Of a DNA stretch of 64,000 bases, positions 34,993 through 46,737 are shown one piece after another. Every line of letters starts with the position of its first letter. Positions within the stretch are counted from its first letter, which is position 1. Source of the stretch: Argopecten irradians (Eukaryota > Mollusca > Bivalvia > Pectinida > Pectinidae); assembly GCF_041381155.1 (NCBI RefSeq), contig NC_091144.1, positions 35,007,262-35,071,261 on the forward strand, given 5' to 3'. Both the position numbers and the translations under genes were made by a program. The notes beneath the pieces were generated by a model. That model saw nothing but the letters and a program-made list of their open reading frames with translations. It had not been told where the DNA came from and made no database searches.

Positions 34993-35105
34993 ATATTCAA
35001 AGTTTGTTATCGCTATTTCTCAGAAAGTATTGAATGGATCTTTCTCAAAATTTCACATGTAGGTTCCCCCCTAGGGAGCCCTGGTTGTGCATATTGTGAT
35101 TTGGG
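34993..35105 (+). repeat. Stray satellite-3 unit
   Basis: One more diverged unit (AAAGTTTGTTATCGCTATTTC to GAGCCCTGGTTGTGCATATT) directly after the TCTTGTT terminus. It is the remnant of a neighbouring element. Confidence 0.75.
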
Positions 35106-36494
35106 AGCCGATTTAATATATGTACTCGATACTAAACTTAATATTCACGGTGACGACATCTGGATTTTCACTACTGGCTTCCGTGTATTCAAACACGGGT
35201 CGGGATTATAAAATTGCATTTAACATTTAATATTACAAATGCACGATTCAATTGGTTCAATACACACAAAATACAGTTCTTAAAACCCAAAAATTTGGAA
35301 AATATGAAGTTTTTAAAGTATAAAACTACCCGGAAGTTGACAATGTCACATCGAATGCCAGAACTAGCTACTTGGCTAATCGACAAAAAATTCCAACTTC
35401 ATACTCACCTGATCGTCAATACTAAGAAAGTAATATTTAAATGTAATTTAATTGCATAAATTTCCATCAGTACTTACCGAGATCGTTCTAGTAATACCAA
35501 CGAATTCCACCGATTTCCTTCACAAAATCGGTCTGCTTGCCTCCTCGTGAAAAACCGGAAGTCAATACATATGTATTACCAGCTAGGACCGCAGTTTAAT
35601 AATTCAAATATTGAAATTGCATGTGTGAAGTTCAGCTTCTGTTCATTTTAATTTTGTAACTGTCTTCCGGCATGCTGCTGAGACAGATAACCTATTTGAC
35701 AAGCCATTCTAAAAAAACTTTCAAAAAGAAACATCGAGTATGATGACGGTATTCATGGTGTTTATATAAAGCAGTAACCTCTAACTTATATATATTGGCA
35801 TTGACGTCAATATTGATTTACAGTTTTTGATATTAACAACTTGCTATTCTTTCCAATATGGCGACTGTCGCGAATTCGAAAACACACTACGATACGTTCG
35901 TGTAATGCGTGTCCTGCAGGGTGTCTTATTCTTTTTAACGCATAACATTAAGTAGGATATAATGTTAACCATAGAGCCACGATTTTGTTTTATTTCTTTT
36001 ATCGTCTACATGCCGATAGGATATCTAGAAATGCAATTAAACGAATGCATCCTAGTTAATCGAACTTAACATCGTCGAAAATAGAATGTAAACCGAAACA
36101 TATTTCAGTACCACCAATAAGGACATGTACAATATGCCTAGACTTTGGATGTTCTGATTCAATTGAAATAAACGTTTCCGTCACGTCAAAGAACTTTCAA
36201 TATTCGAAATTTTGTTAATTAAATGTCAATATATTGTTGTTATTAGTTGGACTTTTGATGGTTTTAGTTTAACGTATATATCGCTACAGTTGAATACTCT
36301 GTAACTTCCATTTTCCTTTCGTTATTAAAAATGAGGCCCTATGTTGTTGAGTTTTTTTCTCTCGCTCTTGTAATCAGTAATGTTGCTGTACTTTGTACAG
36401 TACCATGAAGGAATCTTTAGTTCAATTATTCTGCAAGTATAACCATAGTCTCTAGTCTCTATAGTAACAGGTGTCGGCAGTATGAGTTTCTCTG
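35106..36494. other. Non-coding, nothing recognised
   Basis: AT-rich stretch with only short ORFs lacking recognisable content. No repeat family identified. Confidence 0.4.
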
Positions 36495-36832
36495 ACCTAC
36501 ACCTCACTTTTGGCCTTTGGTTGAACGCTCGCCCCTGTCACTCCGAAGTTTATAAAAGTGTTACAATGTAGTTTGTGCTCCTGCTTAGCGCTCAGTATAA
36601 CTGTAGTGGGACGACGTGTTCGCTTATTGTCAGTATAATGTGCCCGAGTGAGGTGTGTTGCTTAGTATCTTCGGCGACACGTTTCAGTAATAAAGCACTA
36701 TAAAAAGGGCAACACTTCCAATATACAAGAAGACACAATACGAATATACTGCAGTCTCCTAAGACACGCACCTCGCTCTACACACATGGGGAGGCCGTCC
36801 TTACACAACCCTGACTGTTACTCGAGTCTGGG
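36495..36832 (+). mobile_element. Diverged SINE copy, head and tail missing
   Basis: Runs from CACTTTTGGCC through the central domain to GGGGAGGCCGTCCTTACAC. It has many substitutions and small gaps, so it is an old copy. Confidence 0.75.
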
Positions 36833-37145
36833 ACCTCCGTATTATCAATTGTGCCACTGGTCTCCTTTCTTATGTTTATTATATAAAATAGCGTAATGTG
36901 TACACTGTAATTATTTACTATACCAAGTAAGTGAAGGTGAAATAAATTCAGAAGTTATGTATAAAGTACACAATAACAAGACCTTAGTTAAGACTTTTTA
37001 CATAACCGTGAGTACGCGATCTTGATCAGTGAAGTTCCGTATCAGGTCAGCCTGGTGATCATTCCGGAATATATCGATGGTTGGGGTGATATAATGACAT
37101 TTGCAAATTTCAGGTTGAGCATTTTAGTCATAAGAGCCAATTTCC
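36833..37145. other. Non-coding, nothing recognised
   Basis: Spacer between two SINE copies; no feature seen. Confidence 0.4.
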
Positions 37146-37149
37146 CAGA

Positions 37150-37563
37150 TGTCTGGCCCTGAAGGTAGGGTGTTAGATACCTGCAGCCTCTATTGCATGA
37201 TATCGTCACAGGCGACTTAATTTCGGATATTATCTTTTCTCTTAATCATAACTGATTTCATGCTTCATAATGCCTCCCTTGCCACCGCCTCACTTTTGGC
37301 CTTGAGTTGAACGTTCGAGGAAGGCTCTGGGTTCTGTTCCCTGGCCGAGACACACCAAAGTCTGTAATAGCGGTAGTTTTTGCTCCTGCTTAGCACTCAG
37401 CAAACGACTGGTTCCCCCGTTGTCACTATAATGTTACCGGGTGGGGTGTGCTGTTTGGTGTCTTCGGCAGTATGCTTCAGTGATATAGCACTATCAAAAG
37501 GGCAACAGTTCCACTATACAAGAAGACACAACATGAATATACTGCAGTCTCCCAAAACTTGCA
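37150..37563 (+). mobile_element. SINE, plus arm of an inverted pair
   Basis: Starts at GGCCCTGAAGGTAGGGTG and runs through head, tRNA-like part and central domain to CAGTCTCCCAAAAC. It is cut where the minus arm begins. Confidence 0.85.
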
Positions 37564-37725
37564 CCCAGCAACACACCCCACCAAGTCATATTATACTTAC
37601 AACGGGCGAACCTGTCGTCCCACTCCCTGTATGCTGAGCGGTAAGCAGAAGCTACCACCTTTATATACTTTGGTGTGTCTCGGCCAGGGGACAGAACCCA
37701 GAGCCTTCCTCACAGGGGACAAGGC
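37564..37725 (-). mobile_element. SINE, minus arm of an inverted pair
   Basis: Contains the central and tRNA-like parts inverted (CAACACACCCCACC ... CCCAGAGCCTTCCTCA). With the preceding plus arm it forms a partial palindrome of about 160 bp arms. Confidence 0.85.
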
Positions 37726-37740
37726 AGAGCAAAAACTATA

Positions 37741-39110
37741 ACGGGCAAAAAATCTCTATAGGCTCTATGAATTATCAGAAAACTTTAAATGGCATGGTTC
37801 GTCAAAGAAAAATCATGCTTTAGGCTTAAATAATCTTAACCAAAAAAAAACCACTAGAACATAAAATGTAGCAATAATGAGGCGAACATATATCTGTTAA
37901 TTACTTTTTAAACTTATTATAAAATCCTACATTATGTATGTATTATTCAGATAATAAATTATCAGTTACTCTATATTATATAAGAACCTCGTGGTTTTAG
38001 CAGATACCAAAAGTGTAAAAATACAGTTCTTTCTTTTTAGATAGATATCGTTATTCAATAAAAAAAAAACCCACACACACAAAAATACCTGTGTCTACAT
38101 TGATCTGTAGGCGCTGGGACTTGGCGGAACGGACGAACACAAGTTAACACAGATGGCTTCTATTTCATGTCCGATTCCTCCCTTTTCTGCGTGAGTTCTA
38201 TTGCAAGCGTTTTCTGTGTCGCCGTCAGCTTTCCGATCATTTGTTCAACAAATCCTAAATTTTTCTCCGGCACATATGTATCAGCGTTCATCACCGACTC
38301 GTTTCCTAATTTTGACGAATTGAAAACTTTCCTCGGGGCTGGCTAGTCACTGTGATCATTGACGTTGACGTCGTCGCTTAAGTCAGAGGGGATGAAAAAA
38401 CGTTTTCTTTCTTACTTTTCTCAAATGACCGGACCGTGGAACAGAAAGGACTGGTATTTTTTCATGACGGATCTGGTTTCCGGCGATTGCAAACTGATCA
38501 CTCTATCAGTTATTAGCCGTTTGTATACATCTGGTATTTGCATTTCATTCATCTCCCGTGGTTGAAGGTACTTATAGTGTCTCCATACTGGTTACGGAAC
38601 GCATTAACAACTCCTTATAAGTTAAAAGGCAAGGATCAATACTTTCAATGAAATCGTCCATGTGTGATATGTAAACTATGCGCGGGAAAACTGACATAGT
38701 AGTATAGGCGTGTTGATCAAATGCGTCGACCAATAAAACAAGCGCTACACTCCCAGAATAAATCAGCCGCTTCATTACTCACAAATACACAGGTAGCTAG
38801 GCTATCTACTTAAAGAGGAAGTAATACACCGCTGCCTTTCGAAGTAATCCCGCTTCGACAGTAAATATATTATACATGTACAATGTGATATATTTTTATG
38901 TGCAATTTGACAGTGTTTCTTTCTATCTATCAGTTAAGAAAAATTCAATTGGACTATAGAGGCTACTAAACTCCTTATTAGCTTGAGGCATGAACATCAG
39001 GGCCATTTTGACAACCCTTCGGTAACAAAAAACGTGTGAATGGGGCGAAAGCGCTCACTAGTCAGTCATTATTGTTTTTATTTCTTATAGATTTCGTCCG
39101 TAAGGATTTT
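37741..39110. other. Mostly non-coding; possible decayed coding fragment on minus strand
   Basis: Between about 38140 and 38775 the minus strand shows coding-like pieces in changing frames: MKRLIYSGSVALVLLVDAF, then MNEMQIPDVYKRLITDR and SLQSPETRSVMKKYQSF, then NADTYVPEKNLGFVEQM. I do not recognise the protein. The composition differs from the AT-rich flanks. It could be a degraded host exon or a transposon gene. The remaining sequence holds nothing recognisable. Confidence 0.25.
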
Positions 39111-39117
39111 TCTTTAA

Positions 39118-39473
39118 AGATGCTCCACCGCTGATAACTGGTATTTTTTCACTATCAAAAACAGGAGCAGACGATTTCGTATTTTTCTTCAGTTACAAAA
39201 GTTACTTACTTTACGCCATTACCACCACTGAAAAGTTTGAGCTTCTAATTTTACTTTAAGTTAAAAATATGAAAAATAATTAATTGCATCCCGAAAACAA
39301 TCCGTGTCACTATATCCTATATGGAAGGAAGTACTGATTGCGCATGCACCAAAGGCGAAATAGATTATTTTATATTATATTTTGTGTTAATTAGACATAT
39401 ATATACATGATCAAACACTAATTATTGTTCAACTGATGAATATCATTTATGCTTTGTCGGCGGTGGAACATCT
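39118..39473. mobile_element. TTAA MITE (AGATGCTCC family), complete
   Basis: Ends AGATGCTCCACCGCTGATA and GGTGGAACATCT with TTAA at 39114-39117 and 39474-39477. It is inverted relative to the copy at 21288. Confidence 0.9.
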
Positions 39474-39477
39474 TTAA

Positions 39478-40105
39478 ACAGGGATGGATCGTGTATGATA
39501 TATATATGTATGAATAGGTGGTATGGTGTGAATGATATAAATGTTTAAAATAGCGCGGGCCATTCTCCTACCCGATAGTCAAACGATTGGCTAATGGAAC
39601 ATTTCTGAGCGGCAGTCTCATTAGTGCGGTTTGCATAACTATTATTTACAGGGTCTGTGTTCATTAGTTCGAGTTGACCAGTGACCAGTCTTGGCATATA
39701 AAGGGATTCGACAGGTGACAAGCACCTAAGCTTGCTCAGCCAGGTTTATTTGTAATAAGTAAAACTATTGTACAATGTTGACCATAGGCATTTACTGTTA
39801 GGGCATGTTAGATTATCACTGTAATGTAGGATTTTTAGGGTAACTCCGCCCACTAATTAATTGTATTGCCAATCAAAGTCTAACTTAGTATTTTAGTAAT
39901 TAATTTTAGCATATGGGATAATGATATAGAGTGGAACCCGAGAGTGAATGGAGGTGCTGGCGTGAGAGGACCCTTGGCAATTAGACCAAAATACAGTATG
40001 GGCCAGCACCCCAATTTATACTGTAACAGTTCTAACAGTTGTAATATGTGTTTGAATGACAATAACGGACAAATTATGAAGAGGAATGCTATGGCGTTTC
40101 ATTAA
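39478..40105. other. Non-coding stretch before the retroelement fragment
   Basis: Contains a TATAAAGGG box at about 39698-39706 and is followed by an integrase fragment. It could therefore include old terminal-repeat or leader sequence, but no paired repeat was found. Otherwise nothing recognised. Confidence 0.3.
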
Positions 40106-40109
40106 TCAT

Positions 40110-41900
40110 CGACAAATAAACAGTTCACCAAGTGGGTTGACCAACACGGAGGTTTCAGAAGGGAGTGGCTTATGCGATACTACGCTCATTCCCCGAAACT
40201 GAACAGCCATATCCTGATGGACCTCCAAACTAAAGAAATGGGGAAAATACCCAAAACCTCAGCAACCAACGATAAGCAAGATACATGGCCAGATGTTTTA
40301 CCAGCCATCATGATGTCATATCGAATGACACCAGCTACACAGTCCACATTGCATTCATCATACTACGTGCTATTTGGACAGGAGATGCGGATGCCAATCG
40401 ATTCAGACCTCATCCCAAAAAATTTCGGGTTCATCTGTCACAACATCTGAAAAAGCATTGCTAGAAAATTGGCAAAAGAGAACATACAGATTGCACAAGA
40501 TATGTACAAAAAGCAATATAACAAATATGTCAAACCTACAGAGTTTATGGAAGGAGACAAAGTGAGGTTATATTGCACACAATTCCTTGTGGGAACAGCA
40601 CCAAAACTACACAGAAAATGGGTAGGACCCTATAACATCATACGTAAAGGACCAAAAGACACGGTTAAACTCAAGAAGATGCAGTGATAACAAAGATGTC
40701 TGTTCTCTAATACATGCTGTTAGACTGAAAACGTATTATGATCCTAAAAGAAGGCCAATTTATCCTCCGGAGCAGTATGAGGACGATACAGAGGAAACAA
40801 AACTTAGTGCTGAAGAACTTACTGAGCAGGATGAATCACAAGAAAATGAAACCCAACCAGTCAACAACCCACCGAGACAACAGCTACATCAACAGACTAA
40901 TGATATGGCAAAATCTCCACAACAAGACAATGTTTTACAAACTCAAAAGACAACTCAAGGAGGAACTCAGATTCAGGATAACATACAAATAAGCCAAGAT
41001 ATACAAAGTAAAGCACGTGACAAGGAGAAGAAGTTAATTGCCAAAATACATTTGCAAAACGTACCAAGGACACACTGTATTATTACGCGCAATACAAAGA
41101 AGGACTATACCTAACGCATGGGTCTTTCAGAGTATGGTGCCTGAAGACCTAAGAAAAGGATTCCATGATCAAAAGAATAAGGAATCGGCCTCTGAACAAA
41201 CACAAATTCTTCAGCAAACAGGATGACGACAAAAAGAATGCAGTAGTTGCGCCAATACACGGATATTATCGTCCATCTCGGGACAAGTATTTTTGTGATC
41301 TAAAGAATAGAACCAGTATTAAATCAGAAAGTAGACAAGCAAACTGCATCACCAGAATCGCTTACTCCAGGCAGCACCGTACATTCTACTGCAAAGTGAG
41401 GTATACAGATACAGAGGAAGAATCTGCATGGATTCCAATAAATGCACAATAATAATTCTCATTTAAGAATAAGACCTACACTGATGCTTGAGTACATCAC
41501 ACAGGAACAAACACTACACTGATGCTTGAGTACATCACACAGGAACAAACAAAGTTGACAAATATCAAATCATGTGAATATCACACAAATCATGTGAATA
41601 TCACACAGATCATGTGAATATCACACAGATCATGCGAATATCACACAAATCATGTGAATATCATAGAGAGCACAATCAGGTATACAGACGGAACAACGCA
41701 AAGGTTCTAGAAACTTCATTTGATGGAAAGGACACTTCCTATTTGCTACAGTTTCCAGGAGAACGACCTGTATGGACTAAGGACACAGTTATGGCTAGCA
41801 TTGCATTCGGTAATGCCCACGGTATAATGTTGGATATTGTAAAGAAAACAGTAATAGATATACCGGAACTTTGGTATGACACCAAAAAAGACTGATTCGT
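40110..41900 (+). mobile_element. Ty3-type (LTR) retroelement fragment, broken
   Basis: Shows the C-terminal part of a Ty3-type integrase (DTWPDVLPAIMMSYRMTP, LFGQEMRMPIDSDL) followed by a post-integrase region (LHRKWVGPYNIIRKGPKDT). Gag, protease and reverse transcriptase are absent, and no flanking terminal repeats were found. The fragment is broken in several places and looks old. I treat it as a fossil. Confidence 0.65.
41565..41665 (+). repeat. 20-bp tandem repeat, about 5 units
   Basis: Repeats of ATCATGTGAATATCACACA with small changes. A 40-bp direct duplication (CACTGATGCTTGAGTACATC) precedes it at 41478-41548. It lies in the retroelement fragment area. Confidence 0.85.
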
Positions 41901-42086
41901 TGTAAATAAACATAAGTAGGATTTTTTTTTATTTTATTCAGAATTAGTAACATTAAAGTAAATTTAGTATAGGTAGTTTAAAACTAATTAAAATGTAAAT
42001 TCAAATAATTAGATAATCAAATAAATAATTGCCTTTATTGTGATAACTACGGCGGCGTATTAGGGCCACTATATAATTTAATTTAT

Positions 42087-42225
42087 CTTGTACGTACAAG
42101 TTAGTATCTTGTACGTAGAAGATAGTATCTTGTACGTACAAGTTAGTATCTTGTACATACAAGTTATCTTGTACGTACAAGTTACTATCTTGTACATACA
42201 ACTTAGTATCTTGTACATACAAGTT
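42087..42225. repeat. Palindrome array, left (about 7 units)
   Basis: Units of about 20 bp, each with a self-complementary CTTGTACGTACAAG or a one-base variant (CTTGTACATACAAG), separated by TTAGTAT. Confidence 0.95.
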
Positions 42226-42529
42226 AAGTTGAACTGCTGTTCATCACCGCAGAATTGAGTCACCCGCCTGATATTTTTCGTAATTAAAGATAGTCGGTCT
42301 ACTTTGCATTGCTTCAAGCACTATCACAGGTTTATTAACTTATTTGACAATATTGAAAATATAAATATATATTAATGAGGACAATATCTTTTTCACAATC
42401 GTAATTTGAAATTGCCGGATTAAAAGTTGGAACTGTATAGTCACTTGCATTATTTTGAAACTGACACTATAGTTTCTTTCGCTTGTTTTATAGATAAGAT
42501 ACATTTACTGATAAAATGGATAAGATACA

Positions 42530-42850
42530 TCTCCGATGAATGATAAGTTTTATCTATTAAAAAGAGGAGCAAACAAATTCGTAATTTTCTTCAGTATTAA
42601 AAGTTAAATACTTCACACTGGTGCCATTATTGGAGATGTTTGAGCATTTATTTACTTCAGAATAGTAGTATTGAAAATAATTAACTGCCTCCGAAAAAAA
42701 ATCCTTGGCATTATGCCCTAATTCGAATGAGTTACTGATTGCACAGACAACAAAAGCAAAACAAATTATTTCATATGTGTTTTTGTGTGTATTACACATA
42801 TATACACACATCAATTACTGTCCAAATGATGATCATAGTTAATACTCTGT
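42530..42850. mobile_element. Old AGATGCTCC-family MITE, ends lost
   Basis: The interior matches the MITE at 39118-39473 (AGAGGAGCAAACAAATTCGT, TTCTTCAGT, ATTAACTGC, ACATATATACACACATCAAT) with many changes. The terminal repeats are not recognisable. Confidence 0.65.
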
Positions 42851-43027
42851 TATAAACATTTACATATATATGTTCGGAAACTTATCACAGCATTACAACT
42901 CCACAACATGTCGCAAGGTATTTTTTTTCCTTTGGACAAAGGGTACGTAATATATGTATAGCTTCATGCGATGCCATTGTGACAGTAAACCAGCCACAGC
43001 CTTTAATACCGAGAGTTTCAACATTAT

Positions 43028-43437
43028 ACTACCTTGTACAAGATAGTATCTTGTACGTACAGGATAGTAACTTGTACGTACAAGATACTAAGTTGTTCGA
43101 ACAAGATAGTATAAGATACTATCTTGTACGTACAAGATACTAACGTGTACGTACAAGATACTAACGTGTACGTACAAGATACTAACTTGCACGTACAAGA
43201 TACTATGTTGTACGTACAAGATACTAAGTTGTCCGTACAAGATACTAAGTTGTCCGTACAAGATACTAACTTGTGCGTACAAAATACTATCTTGTAACTT
43301 GTACGTACAAGAAACTAAGTTGATACTATCTTGTACGTACAAGGTACTAAGTTGTACGTACAAGATACTAAGTTGTACGTACAAGATACTATCTTGTACG
43401 TGCAAGATACTAAGTTGTACGTACAAGATAAATTAAA
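43028..43437. repeat. Palindrome array, right (about 19 units)
   Basis: Longer array of the same palindrome, spaced by ATACTAA/ATACTAT. Many units are exact CTTGTACGTACAAG, others carry single changes. Confidence 0.95.
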
Positions 43438-43599
43438 TTATATAGTGGCCCTAATACAGCTCTATTAAGTAAAGTAAGTAGTTTTATTCAGAGAGTATCT
43501 TTAAACTACATGTATATAAGGCAATATATAGAATTGATAGTTTCAATGTATCTAAATTTGTCTATTGATGACTGTGTCCATCTATGATTTCATAATAAA

Positions 43600-43722
43600 A
43601 TAAAAATAATCTATGATTTCCCCGTTTATTTTTATTTTATTATTTTGTTCCTTTTGACCTCTTGTTGCATATGTACATATGTCATGAGTGAATAAAAAAT
43701 CTTGAATCTTGAAATCTTGGAA
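43600..43722 (+). mobile_element. LINE 3' tail fragment
   Basis: Ends in AATAAAAAATCTTGAATCTT plus another partial unit (43691-43720), the 3' tail style of CR1/L2-type LINEs. Little else of the element remains. Confidence 0.5.
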
Positions 43723-44440
43723 ACAGCAACAGAAAATGGACGATCCTAGGATGCGATGGATTGCAATTTCTTGTAGGATCACGGCTTATAGAAAAACATG
43801 ATGAATTGTGAAATATTCTTTTACAACCAGGATTTGGACACTATGGTATTAACATAACAAAAGCTTGTTTTAAACTCTTTTGGGATGTAGCTCTATCAGA
43901 TTTAGGCAAAATGTTAGGTTTCAGCTTCATAAAAGGTCAACTTTGTTGCCAGAAAGCCACAGACCAGATTGGCAGATTTTATCAATTTTCCTTTACGGGT
44001 CTACTGATGAACTCGTATATCCAAATGTCAAGTTGTGCATGGAAATGGATGAACTACCGACACTCAGTGGTTTTTACTAATGTTGTAGAGAAATTAAAGA
44101 TCCAAGGTTTCTTATCATGATAGGTGCCATCTTCACTTATGTATTTGCCATCTTCACTTATGTATTTGCGTTGGTTTTTTTCAGAAGTGCTTTTCGCCGA
44201 AATAACAGTGAAGTTATGATCGCAGCAAGAACAAAGTTTTTTGCTTTGTTCTACGGCTTGAATATGACATCTTATCAGGAAATATAGACAACTTAGATCT
44301 GAAACGTAAGATTCTTTCACCTAATCAAATTAAGTTTTTCATGGAGCAACACGGCGCATTCTCTATTAGTGGCTATCCCAGTGGAGGTGAAGGCGGATAT
44401 TTTATTCTTGAGGGAAGCAACAGACGTACAAAAAGGTTTA
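43720..44440 (+). pseudogene. Decayed fragment of an uncharacterised gene family
   Basis: Plus-strand pieces in changing frames read FGHYGINITKACFKLFWDVA, LSDLGKMLGF, then ILSIFLYGSTDELVYPNVKL and, further on, GYPSGGEGGYFILEGSNRR. I associate this layout with a large uncharacterised family common in cnidarians and molluscs, possibly transposon-derived (DUF6589-type), but cannot confirm it. At least three frame changes are needed to follow it, so it is not functional. It ends at the SINE at 44442. Confidence 0.4.
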
Positions 44441-44441
44441 C

Positions 44442-44958
44442 TTGTTTGTTTGTTTGATTATTTCAACCTCCTATAGACAGCCAGGGTCATGTAAGGACGG
44501 CCTTCAATTTATAAAGTGTGTAGCGTGGTGACGTGATATGTGCGTGTTTTGGGAGACTGCGGTATGTTCGTATATTGAAACTGTTGCCTTTTTTATAGTG
44601 CTATATAACTGAAGCATGCCGCCGAAGACACCAAGCATCACACCCCACCCGGTCACATTATACCGACAATGTGCGAACCAGTCGTCCCTCACACTGTATG
44701 CTGAGCGCTAAGCAGGAGCAGAAACTACCACTTTTATAGACTTTGGTGTGTCTCGGCCAGGGGACAGAACCCAGAGCCTTCCTCAAAGGGGCGAACGCTC
44801 AACTCAAGGCCAAAAGTGAGGCGGTGCCAAGGGAGGCATTAGGAAAGATAAAGTCAGTTAGGACGAAGAGAAAAGATAAGATCCTAAATTAAGTCGTCTT
44901 TTACGATCATGCAATAGGGGCAGCAGGTACAATTCTAACGCCCTACCCGGCAGGGCCC
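44442..44958 (-). mobile_element. Full-length SINE
   Basis: Minus-oriented, from GGGCCCTGCCGGGTAGGGCG at 44958 to a short TTTG tail at 44442-44455. The 3' part differs slightly from the others (ATTTCAACCTCCTATAGACA). Confidence 0.9.
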
Positions 44959-45317
44959 AACATTTTTTTAAGTAAAGTGAGGAATAATTTCAATCCCTGT
45001 GGTTATTTACGGAATAAATGGCGCTTGTTATTTGATTAGATTGTATTTTCGCTTCTGAACGGCAATCTTTGTTTACGGGTAGGCTTATAGCTCGAGATAT
45101 TTCAGTCCAAATAGCTAATAGATGAGAAGCGGCATATATAATTACGTGTAATCATATGCGCTAGGCAGAGAGCTGGACAGCTCGCGAGGTACACCTGTGT
45201 CAGGTAAGCATGGGTTAACTGCCACTTTGTATATAGGGCCGTATGGCTCGATAGAACCAGTATTGGTTCACAAATAGGATTATAAGTTTATATACTGGTA
45301 ATGGCTAGAAGACAGAA
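44959..45317. other. Non-coding, nothing recognised
   Basis: Spacer between SINE copies. No gene seen. Confidence 0.4.
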
Positions 45318-45715
45318 TTGTACTATTGCATGATCGTAAAAGGCGGCTGAATATAGGATGTTCTATTTTCTCTTCTACCTACCTGACTTTATCTTTCCTA
45401 ATCCCTCCATTGGCACCGCCTTGCTCGAAAATGGTAATTTCTTCTCCTGCTTTGCGCTTAGCATAACGGGAGTGGGACGACTGGTTCGCCAGTTGTCAGT
45501 ATAATGTGACCGGGTGGGGTGTTTCTTCGGCGGCATGTTTCAGTGATATAGCACTATAAAAAGGACAACAGTACCACTATACAAGAAGACACAATCCGAA
45601 CATACCGCAGTTTCTCAAAACACGCACCTTGCACTTCGCACACACAATATATACGTGGGAGGCCGCCCTTACATATCTGGCTGTTAATAGGACGTAAATA
45701 TAATCGGACAAACAG
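45318..45715 (+). mobile_element. SINE with internal deletion
   Basis: Head (ATTGCATGATCGTAAAAGGC) is joined directly to the central domain (AATGGTAATTTCTTCTCCTG), with the tRNA-like part missing. It ends TTAATAGGACGTAAATATAA with a poor tail. Confidence 0.8.
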
Positions 45716-45835
45716 CTGAGTTTAGTTGAACTATATATAATATAGTGTTAGTGAGAAGGACCAGGACTGCGTACAGTTCGTATATTTCTCCTAGGCGATA
45801 CATATTATACCACGTTAGTTGTAGGATGTAGGATT

Positions 45836-45900
45836 CAATTAACGTCATATTAACATTCAGAGTTATGTAAGGACGGCCTCCCATGTATGCTGTGTATTAG
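45836..45900 (-). mobile_element. SINE 3' fragment
   Basis: Only the last 60 bp of the SINE, inverted (AATTAACGTCATATTAACAT to CCTCCCATGTATGCTG). Confidence 0.7.
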
Positions 45901-46735
45901 GCCTAGCTAGCTAGAGTTGGTAGTGATATGTAACGTAGAGGAGAAATATAGGAATATTTCCAAACAAAAAGACTATTTTTTTTACGAAATGAGTAAGTTG
46001 GTCATTTTGCATGTATAAAAATATATAAAAAAGACTTGTGATTTTTATTTCCTTGGTGACTCTTTTGCTACAGTTAATAACTATTTCTCCTATTCGTCCG
46101 CATATTGTCCATAATCCAGAATACTCAGTATCATTTATTGTCGTTAGGTTTGTTGTTAAGCTTTAGAAGTGTTATCAATACTGACTATGGCAGAAATTTT
46201 TGCTATATTCATTGGTTAGTTTCACGTTGAATTCTATTATAATTGAAATACTGGGACTGTTATCTCTGCCTTTTGGTTTCATTTCTCTCATCTCCCGCCT
46301 AAAAAAACATGGTGGAAAGGTGCATTTTGAGGAATGAGTATCTGAGATTACAGAATAACACAACGCAAAGTACAGAGACCATTCCCGCTATATACGGGAC
46401 ACATATTCGCCAGAAACCTCGCCTCTACTACACAGTAAGAACCACAACACGGAAATCCGGAGCCTTCCACAATTGTAAGCTCACCATTCACTACAAACAC
46501 ACGAGACCTTACGGTATTGGTTGTTAATAATCTGGTCCTTCGGTTACGTCACAACTGGATTATATTAATAATAGTCTCTTTTTCGAATAGTTCCTCAGGG
46601 TGACGTTCTAAGACCATCGGATTTTATGTAAATAGTCTGTACCCGACATACAAATTAGCAGCAAGGAGACGCCCTAAGACCATCGTTATTTGTGTACTGT
46701 AATTAAATGCATTTCATTTTAACAAAGTTGGAAAA
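45901..46735. other. Non-coding, no supported gene
   Basis: Short ORFs at 46175-46363 (minus) and 46309-46527 (plus) have no recognisable content. Near-duplicate phrases around CTAAGACCATCG occur at 46608-46620 and 46675-46688. Confidence 0.4.
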
Positions 46736-46737
46736 GA

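Larger units (their letters stand above)
42057..43457. mobile_element. 1.4-kb inverted-repeat element with arrays of tandem palindromes
   Basis: The left end GTATTAGGGCCACTATATAA is exactly inverted at 43438-43457; the terminal repeat runs about 42 bp. If the ends are TTAGGGCC/GGCCCTAA, the flanking dinucleotide is TA on both sides. Just inside each end lie arrays of the 14-bp palindrome CTTGTACGTACAAG separated by TTAGTAT or ATACTAA. The centre contains a decayed AGATGCTCC MITE. No transposase is encoded; the ORFs (LYVQDT repeats) come from the array. Confidence 0.8.

Noticed and set aside
35106-36494. Possible gene in the gap after the satellites
   Set aside because: Only short ORFs without domains or consistent splice sites; nothing to support a call.
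39600-40105. A long terminal repeat before the Ty3-type fragment
   Set aside because: A TATA-like box is present but no second copy of the stretch was found downstream, so paired terminal repeats are not supported.
42001-43426. ORFs with LYVQDT / ILYVQLS repeats
   Set aside because: Translations of the CTTGTACGTACAAG palindrome array, open on the minus strand only because of the repeat.
41565-43437. Regularly spaced short repeats resembling a CRISPR array
   Set aside because: The spacers are not unique, the units are themselves palindromic or nearly contiguous, no cas genes are present, and the DNA is eukaryotic.
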